Shown piece by piece: positions 1 to 7,559 of a stretch of 12,847 nucleotides of DNA. The translations under genes were made by a program, and so were the position numbers. The notes below the pieces were generated by a model, which saw nothing but the letters and a program-made list of their open reading frames with translations, made no database searches and was not told where the DNA came from. This DNA comes from an uncultured Blautia sp. (GTDB lineage Bacteria > Bacillota > Clostridia > Lachnospirales > Lachnospiraceae). Each line of letters begins with the position of its first letter. Within the stretch, counting starts at the first letter, position 1. Where the stretch lies: positions 1 through 12,847 of the forward strand of contig URWL01000018.1 of NCBI GenBank assembly GCA_900551465.1. Direction: 5' to 3'.

Positions 1-78
1 ATCCTGCATGGCAGGAGCCTTCGCCTGTTTTCAATCAGAATTGCGGACTTGTTTCGCAATTACCTAATTAAATGACTG
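1..78. other. Non-coding tail downstream of corA with two small inverted repeats
   Basis: No gene is visible here. There are two perfect inverted repeats. One is TCCTGC-ATG-GCAGGA at 2-16. The other is AATTGCG, a 9-nt loop, then CGCAATT at 39-61. The second sits 18 nt past the corA stop codon and could end or stabilise that transcript. It lacks a T-tract on either strand, so it is not a convincing intrinsic terminator. Between them, CAGG...CCTG followed by TTTT (about 13-30) could be a weak plus-strand terminator for a gene outside the window. Confidence 0.35.
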
Positions 79-1020
79 TCAGAAATATTTCTTCTTTGAC
101 AGTACGATCGCAGCGATCACGCTGAGTGCAATGGATATCAGAATAACGATGAGAAATCCCCATGGTGTTTTGGAAAACGGCATTCCTGCTGCGCTTAAGT
201 TCATTCCGTAGGCGCTGAAGATAATAGTCGGGATACTCATTACGATGGTGATCACAGAAAGGATCTTCATAACATCGTTCAGATTGTTGGATATTACTGA
301 TGCAAAAGCATCCATCATACTTCTTAAAATACCGCTGTAGATATTCGCCATCTCAATGGCCTGGGTATTCTCAATGATAACATCCTCCAGAAGCTCTGTA
401 TCCTCCGGATATTTCTTAATGCTTTCAATCTTGATCAGTTTCTCAAGCACCGCTTCATTTGACCTCAGGGAAGTGGTAAAATACACCAGTGATTTTTCCA
501 GCTCCAGAAGTTCGATCAATTCCTGATTTCTGGGAGAAAGATGAAGCTTTTCCTCTACCTGTTCGCTCTTCTTATCTATAATACGCAGATAACGCAGATA
601 CATACTTGCATTCCGATAAAGGATCTGCAGAATAAAACGCGTTTTCATATAGGTAAAAAAGTTTCTGACACGGCCTTCCATAAATCGGGTCAATACCTGG
701 GTATCTTCCAGGCAGATCGTAAAGATCATCTTATCTGTCACAATGATACCCAAAGGAATCGTACCATACCAGTCCTTGTCATTTCTCTCCTCGATCATAG
801 GCACGTCCACCAGGATCAGAGTATAGTCATCCTCCACTTCGATACGGGAACGCTCCTCCTCATCCAGAGGGGCTCTGAGATCGTCTACCTCTATCTGAAA
901 CTGCTCTGAAATCTCAAAGATTTCTGTTGCCGTGGGATTGGTCAGTGCAATCCAGCAGCCATCCTGCGGTTCCTGTATTTCATGAATAGCCCCGTCAGAT
1001 GTCCGAAACATTCTTATCAC
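79..1020 (-). CDS. corA: CorA family divalent-metal (magnesium) transporter
   Basis: 313 aa, the usual length for CorA. The family forms pentameric inner-membrane channels for Mg2+ (sometimes Co2+ or Ni2+) with a large cytoplasmic N-terminal domain. That domain covers about residues 1-250 and is acidic and helical in its second half. Two C-terminal membrane segments lie at about 252-270 and 287-307, with the signature YGMN at 271-274 between them and a lysine-rich tail. The usual MPEL after GMN is replaced by a divergent loop (MPFSK), as in many Gram-positive relatives, so the transported ion is not certain. I chose the GTG at 1020 because GGGGAG lies 7 nt upstream; the in-frame ATG at 1011 would be too far from it. 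The gene is transcribed alone from its own promoter, divergent from the lactonase gene. No M-box riboswitch is visible in the roughly 70-nt leader. Confidence 0.9.
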   Translation of the reverse strand: MIRMFRTSDGAIHEIQEPQDGCWIALTNPTATEIFEISEQFQIEVDDLRAPLDEEERSRIEVEDDYTLILVDVPMIEERNDKDWYGTIPLGIIVTDKMIFTICLEDTQVLTRFMEGRVRNFFTYMKTRFILQILYRNASMYLRYLRIIDKKSEQVEEKLHLSPRNQELIELLELEKSLVYFTTSLRSNEAVLEKLIKIESIKKYPEDTELLEDVIIENTQAIEMANIYSGILRSMMDAFASVISNNLNDVMKILSVITIVMSIPTIIFSAYGMNLSAAGMPFSKTPWGFLIVILISIALSVIAAIVLSKKKYF

Positions 1021-1097
1021 GATTCTGCTCCCCTTTCCACTCTCTGTTATGTCCCGGAGTCATGCTTCGGAACACCCTCAAACAAAATATAATTTAC

Positions 1098-1126
1098 ATT
1101 ATAAGTTGTGCAGTGTCCTTTGTCAA
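1098..1126 (-). promoter_or_regulatory. Sigma-A promoter of corA
   Basis: Read on the minus strand: TTGACA (1126-1121), a 17-bp spacer, then TATAAT (1103-1098). Both boxes match the consensus perfectly. The predicted start is near 1091, giving a leader of about 70 nt before the GTG start. Confidence 0.88.
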
Positions 1127-1191
1127 TTCTTATAGCTTGACATTAACAGGAATTTTATATTACCGGAACATTTCGTACATCATAAAATACA

Positions 1192-1210
1192 TTTTCAGAA
1201 AGACTGAAAA
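1192..1210. repeat. Inverted repeat just upstream of the lactonase -35 box
   Basis: TTTTCAG (1192-1198), AAAGA, CTGAAAA (1204-1210): 7-bp perfect arms ending one base before the -35 box at 1212. The position suits an activator or repressor site for the lactonase promoter. With only 7 AT-rich base pairs, chance is possible. Confidence 0.4.
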
Positions 1211-1211
1211 C

Positions 1212-1240
1212 TTGTCCTTAGATTTTGTTTATGATATAAT
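1212..1240 (+). promoter_or_regulatory. Sigma-A promoter of the lactonase gene
   Basis: TTGTCC (1212-1217), a 17-bp spacer, TATAAT (1235-1240), with a TG one base before the -10 box (extended -10). The predicted start is near 1247, giving a leader of about 97 nt. No known riboswitch fold was recognised in that leader. Confidence 0.85.
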
Positions 1241-1329
1241 AAGAACACTTAATAAATTCAGACAGTACGACAGACAGTTGCTGCAATCGGAATAAGCAGT
1301 AATGACAAACAAACTGAATTTGCAGAATC

Positions 1330-1335
1330 AGGAGG
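1330..1335 (+). promoter_or_regulatory. Ribosome binding site that sets the lactonase start
   Basis: A perfect AGGAGG lies 8 nt before the ATG at 1344. The in-frame upstream ATG at 1302 has no good site, so the extra 14 residues it would add are unlikely to be translated. Confidence 0.88.
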
Positions 1336-1343
1336 CAATCAGA

Positions 1344-2450
1344 ATGGACAACAAAAAATATGTGGCATATGTGGGAACTTATACCCACGGATCCAGTAAA
1401 GGAATCCAGGTTTATGATGTTGACGTTGAAAAAGGAACTTTAACCGAACGAAACGAAGTAGAAGTCAGTAACTCCTCCCACACAGCACTTTCCAAAAACG
1501 GTCTTTTCCTCTATTCTATTGAAGATGAGGGTGTAGCTGTTTTTAAGCGTGATGAAAATGGGGATCTTACCAGAATCAACAGTGTTAGTATTGATGGAAT
1601 GAGGGGATGCTTTCTTGCTACTGACGTAGACGGGAAATATCTTTATGTAGCCGGTTACCATGACGGAAAAGTAACCGTTGTTCACACACACAGAGACGGA
1701 CGTCTGGGAAGTCTCATGGACGGCGTGTTCCACAAAGGTCTCGGCAGCGTAGCTGAACGAAATTTCCGTCCTCACGTAAACTGTGTACGCCCTACCCCGG
1801 ACAACAAATATCTCTGTGCAGTAGACAACGGAATCGATCAGGTAAAGATTTACCGCATCAACAAAAGACGCCACAAGCTGGAGCTTGTTGATATTCTCCG
1901 CTGCCCGAGAGAAAGCGGACCCAGGATCATCCGTTTCAGCGCAGACGGCCGCTTTGCCTATATTCTCTTTGAGCTGAGCAATGAGATCAAGGTATACAGC
2001 TATGACGGAAACGGACATCTGCCGGAATTCGAACTGATCCAGAGTATTTCCACACTCTGTAAAGAAAATGATAAAGACGCTATTCATAATGCAGCCTCCG
2101 GTCTTGCACTTGCACCAGACGGAAAACATCTTTTCTGTACCACAGCAGGGGAAAATTCTGTTTCCATGTATGAGATCGACCAGAAAACCGGTCTGCTTGA
2201 GAAGAAATTCACCCTTCCTATCAGCGGCGACTATCCTAAAGATCTGGTGATCTTCCCGGATAACCAGCACATTGCCATTGCCAACCATGCAAGCAACGAG
2301 ATTACCGTATTCCGGGTAGATTACGAAAAAAATATCATTGTCATGAATGACAGGCCTCATAAGGTAGAAACTCCCAACAGTATCCATATCTGGCCGGTAC
2401 CGGAAAAACCGGAGAAAAAAAAGGAAAATAAAGCGGAATCTGCAGAATAA
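1344..2450 (+). CDS. Lactonase family beta-propeller protein (6-phosphogluconolactonase-like)
   Basis: 368 aa with no signal peptide or membrane segment, so cytoplasmic. It belongs to the seven-bladed propeller lactonase family (Pfam Lactonase, PF10282), whose E. coli member YbhE/Pgl hydrolyses 6-phosphogluconolactone. The evidence is the N-terminal AYVGTYT, repeated blades ending in PDGKYLYV-type strands, RPHVNCVRPTPDNKYL at 142-157 (the family's PHxHxV...PDGK region), and GPR at 192-194 followed by E210. The histidine that usually follows GPR is isoleucine here, and the second PHxH histidine is asparagine. The tail (about 353-368) is rich in lysine and glutamate and is probably disordered. 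It is transcribed alone and ends at a bidirectional terminator. A pentose-phosphate role is the family default; another sugar lactone is possible given the changed residues. Confidence 0.85.
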   Translation: MDNKKYVAYVGTYTHGSSKGIQVYDVDVEKGTLTERNEVEVSNSSHTALSKNGLFLYSIEDEGVAVFKRDENGDLTRINSVSIDGMRGCFLATDVDGKYLYVAGYHDGKVTVVHTHRDGRLGSLMDGVFHKGLGSVAERNFRPHVNCVRPTPDNKYLCAVDNGIDQVKIYRINKRRHKLELVDILRCPRESGPRIIRFSADGRFAYILFELSNEIKVYSYDGNGHLPEFELIQSISTLCKENDKDAIHNAASGLALAPDGKHLFCTTAGENSVSMYEIDQKTGLLEKKFTLPISGDYPKDLVIFPDNQHIAIANHASNEITVFRVDYEKNIIVMNDRPHKVETPNSIHIWPVPEKPEKKKENKAESAE

Positions 2451-2468
2451 ACCGTCCTTCTAAAGAAC

Positions 2469-2520
2469 AAAAGACTGATACGTCCTGGAAACGAAGTTCC
2501 ATATGGCTTATCAGTCTTTT
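2469..2520. terminator. Bidirectional intrinsic terminator between convergent genes
   Basis: A 12-bp perfect stem, AAAAGACTGATA (2469-2480) with TATCAGTCTTTT (2509-2520), holds an inner hairpin, TGGAA (2486-2490) with TTCCA (2497-2501). On the plus strand it runs into TTTTTTGTTTTT; on the minus strand it runs into TTTTGTTCTTT. It serves both the lactonase and the convergent amidohydrolase, whose stop codon lies in the plus-strand T-tract. Confidence 0.92.
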
Positions 2521-2526
2521 TTGTTT

Positions 2527-4125
2527 TTATGCTTCTCTTTTGAAAACCACCTGGTTTTCTTTTATGGTCTGCAGTATCTGTATATCTGCCAGCTGATCTT
2601 CCGCTGTTTTCAGAGGATCCCTGTCAAGAATAACAAAATCCGCAGTTTTTCCCGATTCGATGGTTCCCTTTTCTGCTTCTTCATGATACTGGTATGCGCC
2701 GTAAACAGTAATAGCCTTCAGCGCCTCCAGAACCGGGATTTTTTCATCTGCACCGATACTCTGTCCTGTTTTTGACACACGGTTTACCGCACAGGAAACT
2801 GTCCGCATCATATCCGGCGGCACTACTGGCGTATCCTGATGGAAAGTAAACTTCATTCCATATTCCACAGCGTCTCCGGCCGGAGAAATATGTCCGCCTC
2901 TTACCGGGCCAAAGTTTTTCATATGGATATCGCCCCAGTAATAAGTATGCGCAATAAAAAAGCTGGGCATCATACCTATTTCCGCCATCCTTTTCAGCTG
3001 CTCTTTTCTTACCAGCTGGGCATGAACCATTACCGCCCGGAAAGCATCCCGGTTTTCTCTTTTTTCCAGTTCCTTTTCAAACTGTGAAACATACTGTTCC
3101 GCAGCCGCGTCTCCATTACAGTGGGCAAGAAGCTGCTGTTTTTTATCCAGCGCCAGGGAAATATATTCCCGCAGCTTTTCATCGCTGTGAATAGGGTATC
3201 CCCGGTATTCCCGTTCTCCCTCATAAGGCTCCAGCATCCAGGCAGTTTTGCCCTGAGGAGAGCCGTCCAGAAAAATCTTATACCCGCCTATTTTCAGATG
3301 ATCCTGATAAGCTCCCACGTATTCCGGCTCCTCATCGATCAGATCCGCTGCTGTCATAATATCCAGATAGCCTACGATATCCAGCTTCAGGATTCCCATT
3401 TTGGCCGCAGCCTTCAAAAGTTGGAACAGAGGTCTTCCTACCATGCCGTCCTGCACCGTGGTGATGCCATAAGAGGCATACAGGTTCTGGGCTTCTTTCA
3501 TCAGCTTCATCAATTCTTCCACAGAGGTCATGGGAAGGCCTGACTGAAATTCCAGAAAGGCTTTTTCTTCCATATATCCATCGGGAGTTCTTGTTCCCGG
3601 AACCCTGCCGTATTTTCCATCAGGACGGTCCTCCGTGTGTTCGTCAATTCCCTGAAGCTCCAGTCCCTTACTGTTTGTCACACCCATATGAGAGGACGCA
3701 TGGATCAGAAGCACGGGATTTGTGGAGCTGATTTTATCCAGCACATATCTGTCCGGATGTCTTTCTTCTTCAAGGAAATTATGGTCATAATTGCAGCCTA
3801 CGATCCAGGCATCCTCCGGAAGATGTCTTTTTTCCTTAAAGGCTTTCATGGCATCTACAATATCTGCAAAATTTTTGCAGCCTGACAATTCACACTGGGT
3901 CATGGAGTTTGCTGTTCCCACAAAATGAGAATGTCCGTCAATAAAACCCGGAAGCATAACCGCTCCCTTCAGATCCACAGTCTCGTCTCCCTCTGTACGA
4001 AAACTTAAAACCTCTTCCCTGCTTCCCACTGCCGTAATGCGGCCGTTTTCCACACATACCGCTTCTGCATACAGGTTCTTTTCTTCCATGGTGAGAATAG
4101 TTCCGTTTATATAAAATGTTTTCAT
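2527..4125 (-). CDS. YtcJ-like metal-dependent amidohydrolase
   Basis: 532 aa, typical of the amidohydrolase 3 family (PF07969, YtcJ/NfdA type), which hydrolyses amide or related C-N bonds in a metal-bearing TIM barrel. N-terminal beta domain at 1-60; metal-binding GFIDGHSH with H65 and H67; KIFLDGS with K283 where a bridging lysine is expected; H335 in AHCNGD; H368 in VHAQ; D431 in HQDTPV as the likely catalytic aspartate; and the closing GKTADFVILDRDP at 492-504. No signal peptide, so cytoplasmic. The start is secure: AGGAGG lies 5 nt upstream. It follows aroC by 62 nt with only an imperfect hairpin between, so some read-through from the hem operon is possible. The substrate cannot be deduced; relatives act on formamides, N-acyl amino acids and others, and no neighbour points to one. 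Confidence 0.85.
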   Translation of the reverse strand: MKTFYINGTILTMEEKNLYAEAVCVENGRITAVGSREEVLSFRTEGDETVDLKGAVMLPGFIDGHSHFVGTANSMTQCELSGCKNFADIVDAMKAFKEKRHLPEDAWIVGCNYDHNFLEEERHPDRYVLDKISSTNPVLLIHASSHMGVTNSKGLELQGIDEHTEDRPDGKYGRVPGTRTPDGYMEEKAFLEFQSGLPMTSVEELMKLMKEAQNLYASYGITTVQDGMVGRPLFQLLKAAAKMGILKLDIVGYLDIMTAADLIDEEPEYVGAYQDHLKIGGYKIFLDGSPQGKTAWMLEPYEGEREYRGYPIHSDEKLREYISLALDKKQQLLAHCNGDAAAEQYVSQFEKELEKRENRDAFRAVMVHAQLVRKEQLKRMAEIGMMPSFFIAHTYYWGDIHMKNFGPVRGGHISPAGDAVEYGMKFTFHQDTPVVPPDMMRTVSCAVNRVSKTGQSIGADEKIPVLEALKAITVYGAYQYHEEAEKGTIESGKTADFVILDRDPLKTAEDQLADIQILQTIKENQVVFKREA

Positions 4126-4149
4126 GACAGCCTCCTTTGCATATGAAGA

Positions 4150-4179
4150 AAAGGGAACATGTTTTATTCTGCTCCCTTT
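4150..4179 (-). terminator. Weak terminator-like hairpin after aroC
   Basis: On the minus strand AAAGGGAGCA (4179-4170) pairs with TGTTCCCTTT (4159-4150): 10 bp with one G-U, loop about 10 nt, followed by TTCTTC. The T-tract is short and interrupted, so termination is probably partial. It may attenuate read-through from the hem-aroC operon into the amidohydrolase gene. Confidence 0.42.
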
Positions 4180-4187
4180 CCTGCTTT

Positions 4188-5282
4188 TTATTTTTTATAA
4201 AACTCCTGCACTTTATCCAGCCGTGCATACATATTTCCAAAAAGTGCGTCCACAATCGCCAGAGCACACATAGACTCCACCACGACCACTGCCCTTGGCA
4301 CGATCACCGGATCGTGGCGGCCGTGGATCTCCAGAGATATATTTTCTCCCTGATCTGTTACAGTATCCTGAGGCTGGCTGATGGACGGGGTAGGCTTAAT
4401 GGCAGCCCGGACAAGGATTTCGCTTCCGTCACTGATTCCACCCATAATGCCTCCCGCATGATTAGATGTTTTGGCAATGACGCCGTCATCAGAAATAAAT
4501 CCGTCGTTATCCTGGGAGCCTTTCATTTCAGCCGCATGGAAACCTTCTCCGATCTCCACGCCCTTTACAGCTCCAATAGACATAACTGCCTGTGCCAGCA
4601 CAGCATCCAGTTTCTCGAAAACAGGAGTGCCAAGACCTGCCGGCACACCCTGGATCCGGCACTCAATGATGCCGCCTGCACTGTCCAGATTCTTCATACA
4701 CTCTTCCAGAAACTCACCTGCTTTTTTGGCTGCTGCTGCATCCGGCATATAAAAGGCATTATTGTTGATCTCTTCCGGAAGAAATTCCTGTATTTTTACC
4801 GGTCCAATGGACTTTGTATAAGTGCAGAAAGAAATTCCCATAGATTCCAGAAGCTTAAGGGCAATGGCTCCTGCCGCCACCCTTCCCAGAGTTTCTCTTC
4901 CGGAGGAACGTCCGCCGCCCCGGTAATCCCGGAATCCATACTTGGAATCAAAGGTAAAATCCGCGTGACCCGGACGGTAGGAATATGCAATATTCCCGTA
5001 ATCCCGGGATCTCTGATCCATATTTCTTACCATAAGGGAAATGGGAGTTCCTGTTGTCCTGCCTTCAAAAACACCGGACAGGATCTCCACCTGATCTCCT
5101 TCTTTCCGTGCTGTTGTATAGCGGCTCTGTCCTGGTTTCCGTCTGTCCAGCTGTTTCTGGATATCCTCTTCAGAAAGGGAAAGTCCCGCCGGACAGCCAT
5201 CCACAACTGCGCCCAGAGCTTTCCCATGAGATTCTCCCCATGTAGTAACGGTAAAGTGACGTCCGAATGTGGATTTATTCAT
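4188..5282 (-). CDS. aroC: Chorismate synthase
   Basis: 364 aa, full length. It converts 5-enolpyruvylshikimate 3-phosphate to chorismate with reduced FMN, the last shikimate-pathway step, in the cytoplasm. Visible signatures: WGESHG with H19, RRKPGQSR at 47-54, SYRPGHAD with H106, RGGGRSSGRET at 121-131, GGISDG, and the closing RHDPVIVPRA near residue 322. The ATG at 5282 is chosen because it begins the family's MNKSTFGRHF and has AAAGGAG 6 nt upstream; an in-frame codon 10 residues earlier lacks such support. It overlaps the end of hemL by 8 nt (ATGAATAA), so it is probably translationally coupled to the tetrapyrrole operon, an unusual partner for a shikimate gene. The flavin dependence is known for the family; the coupling is inferred from the overlap. 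Confidence 0.97.
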   Translation of the reverse strand: MNKSTFGRHFTVTTWGESHGKALGAVVDGCPAGLSLSEEDIQKQLDRRKPGQSRYTTARKEGDQVEILSGVFEGRTTGTPISLMVRNMDQRSRDYGNIAYSYRPGHADFTFDSKYGFRDYRGGGRSSGRETLGRVAAGAIALKLLESMGISFCTYTKSIGPVKIQEFLPEEINNNAFYMPDAAAAKKAGEFLEECMKNLDSAGGIIECRIQGVPAGLGTPVFEKLDAVLAQAVMSIGAVKGVEIGEGFHAAEMKGSQDNDGFISDDGVIAKTSNHAGGIMGGISDGSEILVRAAIKPTPSISQPQDTVTDQGENISLEIHGRHDPVIVPRAVVVVESMCALAIVDALFGNMYARLDKVQEFYKK

Positions 5283-6567
5283 AAATTTCTCCTTTTGCCA
5301 CAACCTCTTCAAATACTTTCAGTGTCTGTTGGATCACTTCATCTGAGTGGGCATCTGATAAGAACATTGCCTCAAACTGAGAAGGCGCCAGATGAACACC
5401 GCCCTTCAGCATGGCAAGGAAATAGTTTGCAAAAGCTTTTGTATCAGAGGTTTTTGCAGAGGTATAATCGCAGACCTCTTCTCCGGTAAAGAAAATGCTT
5501 CCAAGGGAGGAAATATGGTTCAGATGACAGGTAAGTCCTGCTTTTTCTGCGATTTTCTTCATTCCCTCATAAAGCTTTTCGCCCTTCTCCTCAAGACCTG
5601 AATAAACCTCCGGATAGGCATAAAGATATTTCAGCTGAGTCAGTCCTGCCGCCATGGCAACCGGATTTCCGCTTAAGGTTCCTGCCTGATAAACAGGACC
5701 GGAAGGAGAAACCATTTCCATGATCTCTTTTCTGCCGCCGTAAGCGCCTACCGGCATACCTGCGCCGATAATCTTTCCATAAGTAACCATATCCGGTGTT
5801 ACCCCAAAATATTCTGCCGCTCCGCCAAAGGCAAGGCGGAAGCCTGTGATCACCTCATCAAAAATAAGAATCGCACCATATTTATCACAAAGCTCTCTCA
5901 GTCCCTGAAGGAATCCTTCTTTTGGAAGAACAACTCCCATATTGGCTGCCACAGGCTCCACGATCACTGCCGCCACCTGATCAGGAGCGCTTTCCAGAAG
6001 AGTACGCACACTGTCCAGATCATTATAAACTGCAGTCATGGTATCCTGGGTACAGCCTGCCGGAACACCGGCGCTGTCCGGAACGCCGCTTGTCATCACA
6101 CCGGAGCCGGCGCTTACCAGAAGAGCGTCGCTGTGTCCATGATAGCAGCCTGCAAATTTAATAATCTTATTTCTTCCGGTAAAGCCTCTTGCCGCACGGA
6201 CAGCGCTCATTACTGCCTCTGTGCCGGAGTTTACCATACGGACCATTTCCACATGAGGAAGATGTTCGCAGATAAATTCTGCCATCTCTACCTCTACCGC
6301 TGTGGCGCAGCCAAAGCTTAAGCCTTTTTCACAGGCCTTTACCACTGCTTCGCGGATCTCCGGGAAATTATGGCCCAGGATCATGGGACCCCAGGAATCA
6401 ATATAGTCGATATATTCATTTCCGTCTGCATCATAAATATGGCAGCCGTCTGCGTGGTCGATAAATCTGGGGGCTTCACCGATCGCTCCATAAGCACGGA
6501 CCGGACTGTTGACACCGCCCGGGATTCTTTTTACTGCTCTCTGAAATAATTCTTCTGATCTGGTCAT
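5275..6567 (-). CDS. hemL: Glutamate-1-semialdehyde 2,1-aminomutase
   Basis: 430 aa, full length. A cytoplasmic PLP enzyme that isomerises glutamate-1-semialdehyde to 5-aminolevulinate, directly after HemA in the C5 pathway. It shows RIPGGVNSPVRAY at 14-26, NSGTEAVM at 113-120, CYHGHSDALL at 141-150, IFDEVITGFR at 235-244 and the PLP-lysine motif YGKIIGAGMPVGAYGG with K265. The ATG at 6567 is set by AGGGAGG 8 nt upstream and by homology (MTRSEELFQRA). Its A is shared with the hemB stop codon (TGATG), so reinitiation is likely. An in-frame extension of 34 residues upstream lies wholly inside hemB and is unlikely. Its 3' end overlaps aroC. Confidence 0.97.
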   Translation of the reverse strand: MTRSEELFQRAVKRIPGGVNSPVRAYGAIGEAPRFIDHADGCHIYDADGNEYIDYIDSWGPMILGHNFPEIREAVVKACEKGLSFGCATAVEVEMAEFICEHLPHVEMVRMVNSGTEAVMSAVRAARGFTGRNKIIKFAGCYHGHSDALLVSAGSGVMTSGVPDSAGVPAGCTQDTMTAVYNDLDSVRTLLESAPDQVAAVIVEPVAANMGVVLPKEGFLQGLRELCDKYGAILIFDEVITGFRLAFGGAAEYFGVTPDMVTYGKIIGAGMPVGAYGGRKEIMEMVSPSGPVYQAGTLSGNPVAMAAGLTQLKYLYAYPEVYSGLEEKGEKLYEGMKKIAEKAGLTCHLNHISSLGSIFFTGEEVCDYTSAKTSDTKAFANYFLAMLKGGVHLAPSQFEAMFLSDAHSDEVIQQTLKVFEEVVAKGEIYE

Positions 6568-7559
6568 CAGCCGATCCTCCCTTCCTGGATAAATCCTGCA
6601 AGCTCTTTTGCATAATAAGTCAGATAAATCTGTACGCCTGCACGGTAAGCGCTTGCTGCCATCTCGCATACGATCTTATCTTCTTCGATCCATCCCATTT
6701 TTGCAGCTGCTTTTACCATGGCATACTCACCACTGACACTGTAGGCTGCAACAGGTACGTTCGTCGCTTTGTGGACTTCGGAAACCATATCCAGATAAGA
6801 CATAGCAGGTTTGATCATAATGATATCTGCACCCTCTTCAATATCTGTCAAAGCTTCCTTCATGCCTTCTCTTCGGTTATGGTAATCCATCTGGTAGCTT
6901 TTACGGTCGCCGAACGCCGGAGCAGAGCCTGCAGCATCACGGAAAGGACCATAAAAGGCAGAAGCATATTTAACTGCATAGGACATAATGGGAGTTTCTT
7001 TATGACCTGCTTTGTCCAGGCATTCCCGAATGGCGCGGACACGGCCGTCCATCATATCGGAAGGAGCCACCATATCTGCACCTGCCTCCACATGGGAAAG
7101 TGCCGTCTTGGAAAGAAGCTCCAAAGTCGCATCATTTTCTACCTCATGACCGCAGAGCACACCGCAGTGACCATGGGAAGTATACTCGCACATACAGACA
7201 TCTGTAATATAATACATATCAGGAAACTGTTTTTTCGCCTCACGAAGTGCCTTCTGGACAATGCCGTCCTGTGCATAAGCGCCGCTTCCCACCTCATCTT
7301 TGTGATCCGGAATTCCAAACAGCATCACACTGGACACCCCTGCTTTTGAAAGATTTTCCAGTTCATAGGGAAGCTGATCCACGCTGTAGCGGAACTGTCC
7401 TTCCATAGACGGGATTTCTTCCTTAATGTTGTGTCCTTCGCGGACAAATAAAGGATAGATCAGCGAGGATTTGTCGATCCTTGTCTCTCTTACCATTTTT
7501 CTCAGTGTCTCACTGCCTCTCAGTCTTCTTGGTCTCTGGATTAAATCCATGTTTCTCAC
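6567..7559 (-). CDS. hemB: Delta-aminolevulinic acid dehydratase (porphobilinogen synthase)
   Basis: 330 aa, full length. It condenses two 5-aminolevulinate molecules into porphobilinogen. It has a complete zinc-site cysteine set (C122, C124, C132 in DVCMCEYTSHGHCG), so it is predicted to be zinc-dependent. Schiff-base lysines are K197 (SYAVKYASAFYGPFR) and K250 (IMIKPAMSYLD). The predicted start is GTG at 7559, overlapping the cobA-hemD stop as GTGA, with AAGGA 6 nt upstream. An ATG at 7550 would remove three residues and is a reasonable alternative. It shares one base with hemL downstream, consistent with coupled translation along the operon. Confidence 0.97.
   Translation of the reverse strand: MRNMDLIQRPRRLRGSETLRKMVRETRIDKSSLIYPLFVREGHNIKEEIPSMEGQFRYSVDQLPYELENLSKAGVSSVMLFGIPDHKDEVGSGAYAQDGIVQKALREAKKQFPDMYYITDVCMCEYTSHGHCGVLCGHEVENDATLELLSKTALSHVEAGADMVAPSDMMDGRVRAIRECLDKAGHKETPIMSYAVKYASAFYGPFRDAAGSAPAFGDRKSYQMDYHNRREGMKEALTDIEEGADIIMIKPAMSYLDMVSEVHKATNVPVAAYSVSGEYAMVKAAAKMGWIEEDKIVCEMAASAYRAGVQIYLTYYAKELAGFIQEGRIG

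Noticed and set aside
271..1020. Divergent loop after GMN in CorA as a sign of a novel transporter
   Set aside because: Loss of a strict MPEL motif is common in Gram-positive CorA relatives. Fold, length and GMN are normal.
1137..1163. A second plus-strand promoter starting with TTGACA at 1137
   Set aside because: No acceptable -10 box lies at a 16-18-bp spacing; the nearest TATATT is 13 bp away.
1302..1343. Earlier start of the lactonase at 1302
   Set aside because: It has no proper Shine-Dalgarno, whereas AGGAGG is ideally placed for the ATG at 1344.
1440..2387. 315-codon open frame on the minus strand, opposite the lactonase gene
   Set aside because: It is an antisense shadow of a clear family member, with no promoter or ribosome site and no recognisable domain.
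4137..5489. 450-codon open frame on the plus strand, opposite aroC and the end of hemL
   Set aside because: It runs antisense to two well-conserved enzymes, resembles no known protein, is rich in Cys, His and Ser as expected for a reverse frame, and has no good ribosome site.
6568..6669. N-terminal extension of hemL by 34 residues
   Set aside because: It lies within hemB. The ATG at 6567 has a strong ribosome site and matches the family start.
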